64,000 nucleotides of DNA from Bedellia somnulentella (lineage: Eukaryota > Arthropoda > Insecta > Lepidoptera > Bedelliidae), in NCBI GenBank assembly GCA_963576735.1, contig OY755191.1, positions 8,151,608 to 8,215,607 of the forward strand, given 5' to 3'. The notes under the pieces are model-generated. The model was not told the DNA's origin. It searched no databases and saw nothing but the letters and a program-made list of their open reading frames with translations. The translations under genes were made by a program, and so were the position numbers. How positions within the stretch are numbered: the first letter of the stretch is position 1; each line of letters begins with the position of its first letter. Of the stretch, positions 55,329 through 64,000 are shown piece by piece.

Positions 55329-55749
55329 TAGGTCACGCCCCCTGCTACGCTCTAAGAGTGTTTAGGGTCCATCCATAGTGTAGAGTATCCTTGTACTCAA
55401 CTGATCATGGCGCTTGTGTATAGTTACGTGAGTTGGTTGAGTAACTCTGTGTGCACCAATGATATTATACAAACAAGAGGCAGATCCGTTGTGAGCTCAT
55501 GCGTTGTGAAGACTCAAATTCGTCCTAATTGGAACATCTTGTCGTAGTATGAGTCAAGCGTAATCACGAGTGTGACTGTGACGTGATCTAAGTTCTGAAG
55601 CCGTTGACAAAAAATAAAAATGTCATCGTGTGTGTAGTGTAAGTGGGTGTATGACTCGAAAGGAAACAAAATACAAGGAACCTTGTACCACATGTCAGAA
55701 TGCAAATATATTTAGATTGTATAATATGTTTTAATTATTTTTCAAACAG

Positions 55750-55938
55750 ACGCAAAGACGTCATATTCTGATGAAAAGAGAGAAATATAGTGAAAACATA
55801 GATGTACTAATGAAACACCGTAGCAAAGTTATGCGCGCTCGTAAGTGGCACTTAAAAAAGAGGCTAAATGGCTCATCTGACTTAAGTCGCACACTAGTTG
55901 CCGTTTATCAAAATAATCGAGAATGCCGTCGTGTGTGA
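55750..55938 (+). other. Unexplained basic reading frame (copy 2)
   Basis: Identical to 51698-51886, including the CAAACAG acceptor-like site. Confidence 0.3.
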
Positions 55939-56451
55939 TGAGATTTTGCACAAACTATAGTTGAAAAACTACTAAAATGATGATAAACTATTACATTCGT
56001 AAGTATTATAAATTTAAAACGTTTTAATTAAAATTTGTAATAAATTAGGTGTAGGGTGTAGTAAAAGAGAAGAAGTATTGTGCGTATTCAAAGACTAAAG
56101 TAATCAAAGTGTCCATATTGGACATTCGTAATAAATAGGTGGTGATAATTATTTTGTTTTACTTGTATGCTCCTTTACAGTACTCTTTATTTGTTGTTTT
56201 GAAATTATAGTTTTAGTAAAAGCTTTTTAAAACATTGATTTGACTGATACTTTCTAAAATAGCCTGGTTTATCTTAATTTTAATGATTTTAAAATATAGA
56301 TAATTTAGTAATTAATTAAGCACTAAATTATATACCTTTTTTTTTAATTTTATTTATACAACCCCTTTTTTTTTAATTTTTAACTGTTTTACTTCACCTG
56401 CTCTCAGATAAGTGATCGTGCGTGGCGTGTCGCATCTGATCTAAATTATTC

Positions 56452-56645
56452 TTAACAAACGGTCGTCTTAGTGTCATTTTTCACGTCGGTGCAGAAAAAA
56501 TAAGTTCTCTTTTTTTTGCGCTTGCTATCTCGCCTACATTTACTACATTTCTTGGTGTGTTGTTTCGATATATTTCTAGTGGTGTGCGTACATCTGCCGC
56601 AATCCGTGCCACTCGTAAGCGCCGGTTTCCTCTTAAATAACCTAT
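56452..56645 (-). other. Cys-rich reading frame (copy 2)
   Basis: Identical to 52400-52593, including the acceptor-like GTTAG. Confidence 0.3.
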
Positions 56646-56978
56646 CTAACGTTTTTTAGTACTTCTATGAATTAAAACATTTTGAAGAACAATAATTAAA
56701 ATTATAACTAACATCTTGCTCTTTTATTTGCATGCTCTTTCGCATCTTTTGTTTCACGCATTAGTAACACAAGCTGGCTCAAAAAATCAAGTAACCAGGA
56801 TCGTAAAAGAATTATAAAAAAAATGGATCTCAAAAAGAAATCTAATCTGTCAAACTCAAACGAAGCAAAGGACGCCGCGTTTGTATTTACAAATTTGAAG
56901 AGTTTTCCTAATAATTCAGCATTATTGTGGTTATTTACATAAAAATAATATTGCCGTGATTAAAAACAATCGCTTAAA

Positions 56979-57817
56979 ATGTCTACCCTTGCCCCCAAAA
57001 AGGATGGAGGGCCAAATGTCGAGTATTTCCAGTCACCGGAATGCCTGGCTCAGTTTGACCAAATTAGAGTTTGGCTGCAGAAAAACAGCAAAAAGGTTGG
57101 TTTCTTCTCTACATTCGATCAAATATACTTGTAACCTATCTGTCTCTGGTGTCCAGCAGTATTCAAAGTTAATAATTCACGGTAAAATGGGTAAATAAAC
57201 ATGGCTGTTAGTTCTTAGTTATCATGATTTAATTCATGATTTTTGGACCACTCAGCAAAAGTTACTCAATCTAAATTAAATGAATGGAAATCAAAGCATG
57301 ACAAGACTAATAGCAGTTTTAAGGCAGAATTCCAGACTAAATCAAATAAAACTATTGGAGGAAACTAGTCTAGTTTTGTTTGCTATGAATATAACTACAG
57401 TACTTGACTTAAGACAGAATTTACCACTTTCTTTGCTTGAGATGTTAATCAAATAAGTATTGAAATATTGGTTTGTATGTGTACATTTACTATATTTCAG
57501 TAATTAATAGATAATTTATACCTTGACTTCTGAAGTTCTGAGACATAATAAATGAATATTCCTCTACAATTGGCATGCTTGATATTCCATTCTTATGATT
57601 TAAAAGTCTTCATTGTGTTTTGTGATATTATGTCAGAATCTAGTTATTGTTATCATTCTTCTGGTTTGTGTTACTATAACTGCTATGTGTTTTCCAGCAT
57701 GTGCAAACTGATCCACCCACCAAAGATGGACTTGCCCAGTTGGTGATTCAGCTGATCCAGTACCAGGAGAACAAACTTGGCAAGAATGCATCAGACCCAC
57801 CTTTCCTTCGGCTACCG
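56979..57817 (+). CDS. mor: SWI/SNF (BAP/PBAP) core subunit Moira / SMARCC, first two exons (partial)
   Basis: Exon 1 is 56979-57095 and exon 2 is 57698-57817, both phase 0 with GT/AG borders; 79 codons are in the window. The start MSTLAPKKDGGPNVEYFQSP, then QFDQIRVWLQKNSKK, DPPTKDGLAQLVIQLIQYQE and GKNASDPPFLRLP match the N-terminus of SMARCC1/2 and fly Moira. Moira is a scaffold of Brahma chromatin-remodelling complexes. SWIRM, SANT and leucine-zipper regions must lie beyond. I could not find the next exon (expected to resume CFxDF-like sequence) before 64000, so intron 2 is probably longer than 6 kb and regucalcin on the opposite strand would be nested in it. Confidence 0.92.
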
Positions 57818-58260
57818 GTAAGTACTATGATTTTAGTGCTGTGCATAAATGTTGCTCTAAGAAATTGTTTAACTTTGGAGCATGGGGAACATTGTATGCT
57901 GGCATTGGAAATTAAGCTGGCAGCAATACATTCTGTCCATATAAAACTGTTTAACAAATGTTGCGTTTCAGTTCTAAACTGATATTGTATAAAAATAATG
58001 CCACCCAATTTTGATATAATAAATCATCCAAAGTTACAGGTCCATTCAGAATTTTGAGGAGATATAGAAAAAGTGGAGCACTGTTAGATGCACACTTTAT
58101 TTTTGTCTTATTTACGTTATCAAAGTGCATCTGTATTTCATTGTAATATCAATCAACCAAATTCATTGTAATATAATGAAATTACCATTGAAAAAACTTA
58201 TAACATTATGCAAAGTTTAAATCTTTTTGTTCATGAAAACCTCATGTGGGGATTATTACT

Positions 58261-58413
58261 AATAAATAAAGAATAAATAAAGGAAAGAAAAATTTCGACA
58301 CAGGCGGGGATCGAACCCGCGACCTCGGGTAAACGCCCCGGACGCTCTGCCAACTGAGCTACCGTGTCGTACCGTACCGTGTTTTTCTTTCCTTTATTTA
58401 TTCTTTATTTATT
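58261..58413. repeat. Perfect 32-bp inverted repeat enclosing a tRNA-like sequence
   Basis: 58261-58292 (AATAAATAAAGAATAAATAA...) is exactly the reverse complement of 58382-58413. Between them lies the tRNA-like sequence 58296-58368. A single-armed relative is at 17905-18005. Confidence 0.85.
58296..58368 (-). tRNA. tRNA-like gene or pseudogene, anticodon uncertain
   Basis: Minus strand, 73 nt. Seven-bp acceptor stem (GACACGG with CTGTGTC), D arm GCTC...GAGC, T arm GCGGG-TTCGATC-CCCGC, and strong A (TAGCTCAGTTGGCA) and B (GGTTCGATCCC) boxes. A TTTTT pol III terminator follows. The anticodon stem has a mismatch and the loop would be eight bases, so I cannot assign an anticodon; it is more likely a pseudo-tRNA or SINE-like unit than a working tRNA. 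Type chosen for fold only. Confidence 0.45.
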
Positions 58414-58496
58414 ATTATGCAAAGTTATCTTCATTTTACATGATGTAATGTATAAATATGCAAAAACAGTTGTGCTTTTAGTTGCCATGGTTAAAT

Positions 58497-58660
58497 ATGC
58501 ATACATATAATCACGGCCATACACCCTAGAAGGGGTAGCCAGAGCCTCAGAATAAGAAATTCCTCAGCAACTTTTGGAAGTTGAGGAGGGAAAAGATAGT
58601 GCAATGAAGGTTCCTGGTGATGGGTCTCCAACTGCATCACTATTGCATTCCGTTAGTTCA
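58497..58660 (-). repeat. Family A repeat, diverged
   Basis: Minus copy from CATACATATAATCACGGCC to CCAACTGCATCAC; the distal part is lost. Confidence 0.75.
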
Positions 58661-58931
58661 GTTAAACTATTACAAAAGTTGTTATACTAGTAAATATATG
58701 GTCAGTATCAAGAAAGTCAACATAAAATAACCATTTGTAAATGCAGCATTTAGTGCCTCCATTATTTTAATTGGTATTTCAAGAACAATCATTAGTAGTT
58801 TTAACTTATTCATTAGCAAATGTGCCCTGCAAAAGCCCTGTTTAATGTAACATAAAAATAAGGCATGTATTTAACGCGGCGACAAATTGATGCCATTTCA
58901 AGTCGTAAAAAAACTGAAAATGGATAGTAAA

Positions 58932-59638
58932 TAGGGCATCCAATCCCGGTATTCCGAGATCTCGTTATTCCGAGATCCCGCATCATTTTTCAGTCCCGCA
59001 CTATGCGGGATTACATGCGCGGGATCCCGCGGGATTTGCGGGACTGATGTGCAGCAAAAAAACACCCTCCTACGCGCGCTGCCGCGCGGCCGACGACTGA
59101 CAAGCGAGCGAAAAGAAAAGAGTGAATCGCGACATAATGATGTATCTTACGAAAACATTTCCAAAAAAATGTCTATACCCCTTTCTACCCACGGGTGTCG
59201 TAAGAGGCGACTAAGGGTATTGGGGCTTTTTATTGGATTTTTGGGCGATGCGGTTGGAGACCCATCACCAAAAACCTTTATTTTACCGCCTTTTACCCAC
59301 TCAACTTCCAAAAGTGGCTGAGGAATTTATAATTCCTTGGCTCTGGCTACCCCTTCTAGGGAATTATAGCCGTGAGTATATGTGTATGTGTTCCAAAAAA
59401 AATAATATGTCATTATAATCGTACTTCTTGCTTGATTTGATAATTAAAACTAATAAAGCTATGTTGATTTTTATTTCTTTTGTATCCTTCAATCCTTACA
59501 CTATATTTACTAATATACAATTTAATGTACCACATACACAATTGCGGGATCCCGCCAATACCGAGATCCCGCGGGATTGAGAAATATCAATCCCGCAAAT
59601 ACCGAGATCACATAAATGCTGCGGGATTGGATGCCCTA
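58932..59638. mobile_element. Non-autonomous hAT-type element with GGGATCCCGC subterminal repeats
   Basis: Ends TAGGGCATCCAATCCC (58932) and GGGATTGGATGCCCTA (to 59638) are perfect inverted repeats, flanked by the 8-bp duplication ATAGTAAA (58924-58931, 59639-59646). Subterminal regions repeat ACCGAGATC and GGGATCCCGC in both orientations. A family A repeat is inserted inside. Confidence 0.85.
59174..59388 (+). repeat. Family A repeat nested in the hAT-type element
   Basis: Plus copy lacking the first ~30 bp, from ACCCCTTTCTACCCACGGG to GCCGTGAGTATATGTG. Confidence 0.85.
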
Positions 59639-60725
59639 ATAGTAAATAATCTACTTTGGCGACTAATTAGAGGTAGCATTTTAATTAGAAAGCGGCGGCT
59701 TTTTAATGAGTTTTGAGGTTTTATTTAAATTTTATGTGGCAGTGATTTTCTTTTGTGGCAATTTAATTTCTTCTAAGGCGACAAATTATTGGCGGATAAA
59801 AAAGTTAAAATAGGCTTTCATAAATTCTAAAATGAGGTCTGAAATAAATACAAACAAGATCTTAAAAAAATACTTTGGCTACATTTGTAGGGATCTAAAT
59901 TAACCAAATTGTGACATGCTTTAAAACTATTCTTGGTCTATTTTATTAACATTCCCTCTTTTAAATGAACCTACACCTACACAACTTAACCTTACCTAAC
60001 AGCGGGTCGACGTCACCCCGCTTCGTGGGGTTCCTATTTCCTCTCTAAGGGACACAAGCTAACCCTAACCTAACCTAGCACAAAAACAATTGTGGTGATT
60101 AATTGTTTTTTAATGAGGGGGGCTTCGCCCCCCAATCCTCCCTCTGTTTTCCTTCCCTAACATAATTGCATCTGCCCATTAGGCTGGGTGAAGCAACTTT
60201 TAACCTAACCCAATTTATTTTATTTTTATTAATTTTTACTTCAATACACATAATATGTAATTTACTTAATATTATAGTCACAAAAATAAAAAAGCGAGCG
60301 AGCGCATTTGCCGCCTTTTCAAGAATTTACGAATCTGCAAACAATATTCTAATATCCAAATACATTATTATAATACCCATTTTCAGTTTTAAAGGTACCT
60401 AAAAATCGCTGCCAGATGTGTATTTTTATAATGAAATCCAATAGTTGCCAGTGAAGAATGTATGATATCCCCTCTGAAAAATTAGTCGCCACATTAGGTT
60501 TTATAATACCTCAACCAGTTTTACACTGATCCCGCTTGATATATTTGATACCTCACAGTAGCAGCCGTTTTTTTAGTTTTTTGATCCCAGCATTTTGTTG
60601 CTTGTATAGTTTAATAGTTGCTAAGATATTTAATCACTGCCAAGTTAGTTTTTTTGTGACTTAATAGTAAGTTGCCTAAAAAGGATTTCAGTTGCCGTGT
60701 TAAATATTTGCCTAAAAATAATATA

Positions 60726-61032
60726 CAACAGTGATAGATCAGTGGGTAGAGCACCACATATCATGCGGACACGCGTGGGTGCATATCCCAGGTTGGGCTT
60801 CCATCAATTTGTCTTTGCTAAAGTCATATGACTGGTTCATTTATCAGGGGTGTTAATGGTGAGGGAAAATATCATTAAGAAACCCTCATTGGTAAGGTCT
60901 GCACCCCATCATGTGAGTACTCTGTCTAATCAAATTGTGGGTACTTTGAACATCAGATGACAATGTTATGTGATATTCAGAAGTATTAGTACCTCTGCTA
61001 ACTCCATCCGAATAAATGGCGTGAAATTTTAA
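60726..61032 (+). repeat. SINE family B, old diverged copy
   Basis: A box GTGATAGATCAGTGGGTAGA, B-box-like GGGTGCATATCCCAGG, diverged body and GGCGTGAAATTTTAATG tail. Confidence 0.8.
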
Positions 61033-61298
61033 TGATGCTGATATGTCAGTTTTCTGTCAAATTCAGTGTCAATGATCTCAAGCGTTTTTTTCCTTTGCTT
61101 ATTGTTATCTCTTTAATGCTTGTTGAAATTATTACTTTTAAATCTTACTATTTAATTACAAGATGTCTCCCACTGCTTATTCCATGTGTGTTTACAAACT
61201 TGTGTTAAGTTTATCCTTATTTGATTAAATAATCACTCATTCGACATAAGTACTATACTTAAGGAATATTTGATCAAAGGTGGGGAGAAATGGTGATC

Positions 61299-61538
61299 GG
61301 CCGTGTAGTGCCCAATTAGAATGTTATTACTCCTTTCTACGAGAGTTATAAGAGGCAACTAAGGGTATGGGGTTGTTTAAGTGGTTTTTGGGCTAAGCAG
61401 TTGGAGACCCATCACTAGCAATACTTTATTTCTACAATGTTGTCCCTTATCAACTTCCAAATGTGGCGTAAGAGTTTCTAGCTCTGAAGTTCTGGCTACT
61501 CCTTTTTGGGTTTTATGGCTGTGAGTATATGTATGTGG
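61299..61538 (+). repeat. Family A repeat, diverged full-length copy
   Basis: GGCCGTGTAGTGCCCAATTA start and GGCTGTGAGTATATGTATG end. Confidence 0.85.
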
Positions 61539-61673
61539 GGAGAAAATAAATCAGATTATATTTCTTAAAAATATAATAAACAATAACATCTTAATTCACT
61601 TGCTGCCATACTCTTTCTACCATATATTGTAATAGGCGCTTACAGCAAAAACATACTGTTGAAGATTTTATTC

Positions 61674-63932
61674 CTAATAATTCGCCGCATCATTATACAC
61701 AAATTCATGTTCTGGTAGTCCTTTCGACCCGGTTCCATCAATAGCAAATAAAGACCCAGCTTCAGGTTGTTCAGCCAATTGTGAAGGGTTCAACCCTCGC
61801 CGACTGGTAGTGACGTACAAGGTAGCCAAGTCTTTGCCTCCCCACATCACTGATGTCACTTTGCTTGCCGGTATTCTATGTTGTTCTAGTAGTTTGCCAG
61901 ATCTTGAGTCTATTTTTATTACCTGAAAATTTAAGATTTTTACTTAGATGTATTTTATAGTTTATTATAAGTATTTTTTTGATGATAGTATAAGGTATTC
62001 ATGGTAATTAGCTTCGGCAACTTGGGATTCGAGATATATACTAGTAGATGGTTCAAAATATAGTGGTGTAGGTGGTATATAGAGCCAATTTGGACGACAG
62101 TAGACATAATATTTTTTTAAAAAGTGGGAGTTTGGAGTAAAAAGTATCATATGTAAATAAATTGGTGATAGAGATAGCACGTATGGTTTACTTTAATGAT
62201 ATATCTTGAACATATGGGGTGGCAGGTTTTTTAACAAGAACTCTCAGTTTTTTAAAGGTAGATGAACGTGACCAAAGCAAGAGAGGTTTGCGTGGATCGT
62301 ACAAAGTGGCAATAGATAGTCTCTGCCTACCCCTATGGGAACTAACGGTGTGAGAATATGTATGTATGTATGTAACTCTCAAAACGGACAAATACCTTTC
62401 CTCCGTTGTAGCACGCGACCCAAAGGTTTCCATCGCTGTCTATGGTCATGCCATCGGGGAAACCCGTTACATTGTTGTTTTGGAAATTGAACAACGCCCT
62501 CCGGTTGCCTAGAAATAATACAATTGTTCTTTATATTTGCCTCCCAAATATTTATTGACCCTGGATCAGAAAAACGATTGTTGCAAAGAATATGATTTTA
62601 TCTACAACAGTCAGCTCAGCAAGAGCGCTAATTTATCGTCACGATATCGGTTAAAATGAGATGACAGTATACGATACAAAGTAATTGCGAAAGAGATGGC
62701 TGCTTTATACCACGCGATATCTAGTTAAAAGGTCGCTCGTACTAGCTATGCAGAGACTGAGTTTACTGTACAAATAATAATATAATAATAATTTGTATTT
62801 CAATACCATAATAAAAGTATCGTAAAAGTAACGAGTACGTTTGTTAAATCAGGAGTAAAAATAGAGCTGAGTTATGATATAAAAATATTAACTAACTACT
62901 ACGCTTTGAAAGCCATGGCTAAAATGTTTTTCTAAATATTTAATATGAAAATGATAGTTCTAGTTGCAGTATTAATTAATTAATGTTATTGTATAAAACA
63001 AAAACTTACGTATTTCTCCAGAAGCTAGATCGAAATCGAAGACATCAATATTCCTCGTAGGGGTGTCGATGTAGAACATGAATTTGTTATTTTGCGACCA
63101 CGTGAGACCGTTTGACACCGACACTGGGCGAACCTGGATTTAAATATCTATATTACAAATGTTACCCAATAAATAGTGCTTGCTACGTGTAATATGGCAC
63201 TGAAAGTAATAAGCGTTTTCACCATAGTATTACTCTTGAGAAAGAAAAATCCTGAATAGTTATGTACAGCTGTGTACGACTTCCACGGAAGAATATAGGA
63301 TCAACTATTGAAGCGGACACTAAGCGATGTATGAATTATTTTAACATAACATAACATAAACGTTCACGCCGAATATCCCCGAAGGGGTTGGCAGAGGTAC
63401 TAATACTTCTGAACATCATGTGACTTTGTCACCTGGTGTTCATGGTACCCACGTTTTGCATGGACAGTGTACTCACGTGATAGGGGGCAGGCCTATCGCC
63501 GTTTTGTACGAATACACTGTCACATGACTAAGTACAACTCAGTCATGACTCATGACTCATGAGGGTTTCCTCACGATGTTTTCCGTCACCGTTAACAACC
63601 ATGATAAATTAACCACACATATGTCTTTAGAAAAGACAAATTGGTGTAGGCCCGACCCGGGATTTGAACACTAGTCCCTTGCACGTTAACTGGTGTTCTA
63701 CCCATTGAGCTATCACGTCGTTTTCTGAATTATTTTGTATTTGTATATTGTGAAGAGGTACAGTAAAACTTTGAAGCCCTGACTACTCTTTGGGAATTAT
63801 CACCGTGATTATATAGATAGATAGATAAATGACTTACTTCGACGTCAGGATGAAGATAGTTGTCTTGAGTAATAGTATAAAGTGATCCCTGGTCAGGGAC
63901 CACGTTTTCATTCACTTCTTCGCCCATTGTAC
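61674..63932 (-). CDS. regucalcin: Regucalcin (SMP-30/gluconolactonase family), four 3'-terminal exons (partial)
   Basis: Exons in transcription order: 63838-63932, 63010-63133, 62396-62508, 61674-61922. GT/AG borders are in phase and the gene ends at TAG (61674-61676). The first exon in the window begins in phase 1 inside [19 protein letters not shown], so earlier exons are beyond 64000. SMP-30 proteins are six-bladed propellers binding a divalent metal and hydrolysing lactones; they are also described as calcium-buffering cytosolic proteins. The metal-site neighbourhoods are visible: [10 protein letters not shown] (Asn) and [18 protein letters not shown] (Asp). The C-terminal [19 protein letters not shown] is a family hallmark. 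The gene lies opposite to moira. Confidence 0.93.
62255..62375 (+). mobile_element. RTE-like LINE 3'-end fragment with (TATG)n tail
   Basis: GAGGTTTGCGTGGATCGTAC... AGTCTCTGCCTACCCCTATG... GGTGTGAGAATATG then (TATG)n: final C-terminal codons plus 3' end. In the regucalcin last intron, close to the exon at 62396. Confidence 0.78.
63337..63723 (-). repeat. SINE family B, full-length copy
   Basis: Minus copy with GTTATGTTA tail at 63337 and tRNA-like head (TGATAGCTCAATGGGTAGAAC) at 63700-63720; a short CATGACT(CA) repeat expands the middle. Confidence 0.9.
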
Positions 63933-64000
63933 CTGAAATTTTTGAAAGATTAATTTTATTATATTAATATACTTAGTTCTCATTAACAAATAATCACAAA

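Larger units (their letters stand above)
52879..56951. repeat. Copy 2 of the ~4.05-kb direct tandem duplication
   Basis: Nearly identical to 48827-52877. It has 22 extra bases around 56857-56878 (TCAAACGAAGCAAAGGACGC...) and ends 27 bp before the moira start codon. The moira 5' UTR/promoter is therefore probably inside this copy, and copy 1 carries a second version of most of it. Confidence 0.95.
58861..60713. mobile_element. Non-coding inverted-repeat DNA element containing a nested hAT
   Basis: The left end AGGCATGTATTTAACGCGGC and the right end (reverse complement AGGCAAATATTTAACACGGC) match at 17 of 20 positions. AAAAATA flanks both sides (58854-58860, 60714-60720), a possible 7-bp target duplication, though the sequence is simple. 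The interior carries many scattered GGCGAC/GTTGCC-type motifs. No transposase frame. Confidence 0.6.
57818..61673. other. Probable moira intron 2, transposon-rich
   Basis: No further moira exon recognised. Contains a tRNA-like hairpin element, nested inverted-repeat transposons, family A and SINE B copies. The stretch 59990-60200 has hairpins such as CCCCGCTTCGTGGGG and GGGGGGCTTCGCCCCCC. Confidence 0.5.

Noticed and set aside
60055..60080. CCTAACCTAACC-like stretch resembling insect telomere repeats (TTAGG)n
   Set aside because: Only about two and a half units in single-copy context; too short to be telomeric or an interstitial telomere tract.
1..64000. CRISPR arrays, bacterial operons, riboswitches
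   Set aside because: None seen; direct repeats are microsatellites, SINEs or segmental duplication, and gene structure is eukaryotic.

Overview
This is a window from a large, AT-rich, repeat-laden insect nuclear genome, most likely a moth or butterfly. Gene content says insect. Lepidoptera is an inference from the R4/Dong-like LINE, the tRNA-derived SINEs and the style of the interspersed repeats. Genes are split into many short exons by long introns. I rebuilt gene models by finding GT/AG splice sites that keep the reading frame open; none has transcript support here.

Layout. (1) 218-17549, minus strand: the whole coding region of NMDA receptor subunit 1 (Nmdar1), 16 coding exons, 931 residues, ending in the PDZ-ligand-like tail HLVV. 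Its last exon is tandemly duplicated at the left edge of the window. Its introns hold a dead hAT element (547-4135, 8-bp target duplication) and a dead R4/Dong-type LINE (6945-10371). (2) 21022-23489, minus: a five-exon gene for a secreted Trp/Pro-Ala-Trp/Pro low-complexity protein, probably cuticular or otherwise extracellular. (3) 23490-28515: repeat-rich intergenic DNA with one unrecognised pair of reading frames. (4) 28516-42347, plus: a complete seven-exon mitochondrial glutamate carrier (SLC25A18/22 type). Its last intron carries an intact DNA transposon (39776-41825, 560-aa ORF, perfect 12-bp inverted ends, TTA target duplication). (5) 42348-48826: intergenic, with a 5'-truncated non-LTR retrotransposon whose RT-to-C-terminus frame is open, and a THAP-like exon. 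(6) 48827-56951: an almost perfect direct tandem duplication of about 4.05 kb. Each unit holds a second THAP-like exon, a mariner relic, a LINE C-terminal fragment and two unexplained small frames. (7) 56979-57817, plus: the first two exons of moira (SMARCC/BAF155-170), starting 28 bp after the duplication. (8) 58200-61540: nested transposons, including a hAT-type element inside a larger inverted-repeat element, and a tRNA-like sequence inside a perfect 32-bp inverted repeat. (9) 61674-63932, minus: the four 3'-terminal exons of regucalcin (SMP-30); the 5' part lies beyond the window.

Two short repeat families dominate. Family A is about 240 bp with a (TATG)n tail and more than 20 copies; its last ~50 bp resemble the 3' end of LINE fragments in the same window, suggesting a SINE/LINE partnership. 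Family B is a ~370-bp tRNA-derived SINE. The host genes are unrelated neighbours (synapse, cuticle, mitochondrion, chromatin, calcium/lactone metabolism); I see no operon-like logic. The most notable points are the duplicated receptor tail exon, the intact transposon, the recent 4-kb duplication next to moira, and the tri-block secreted protein.
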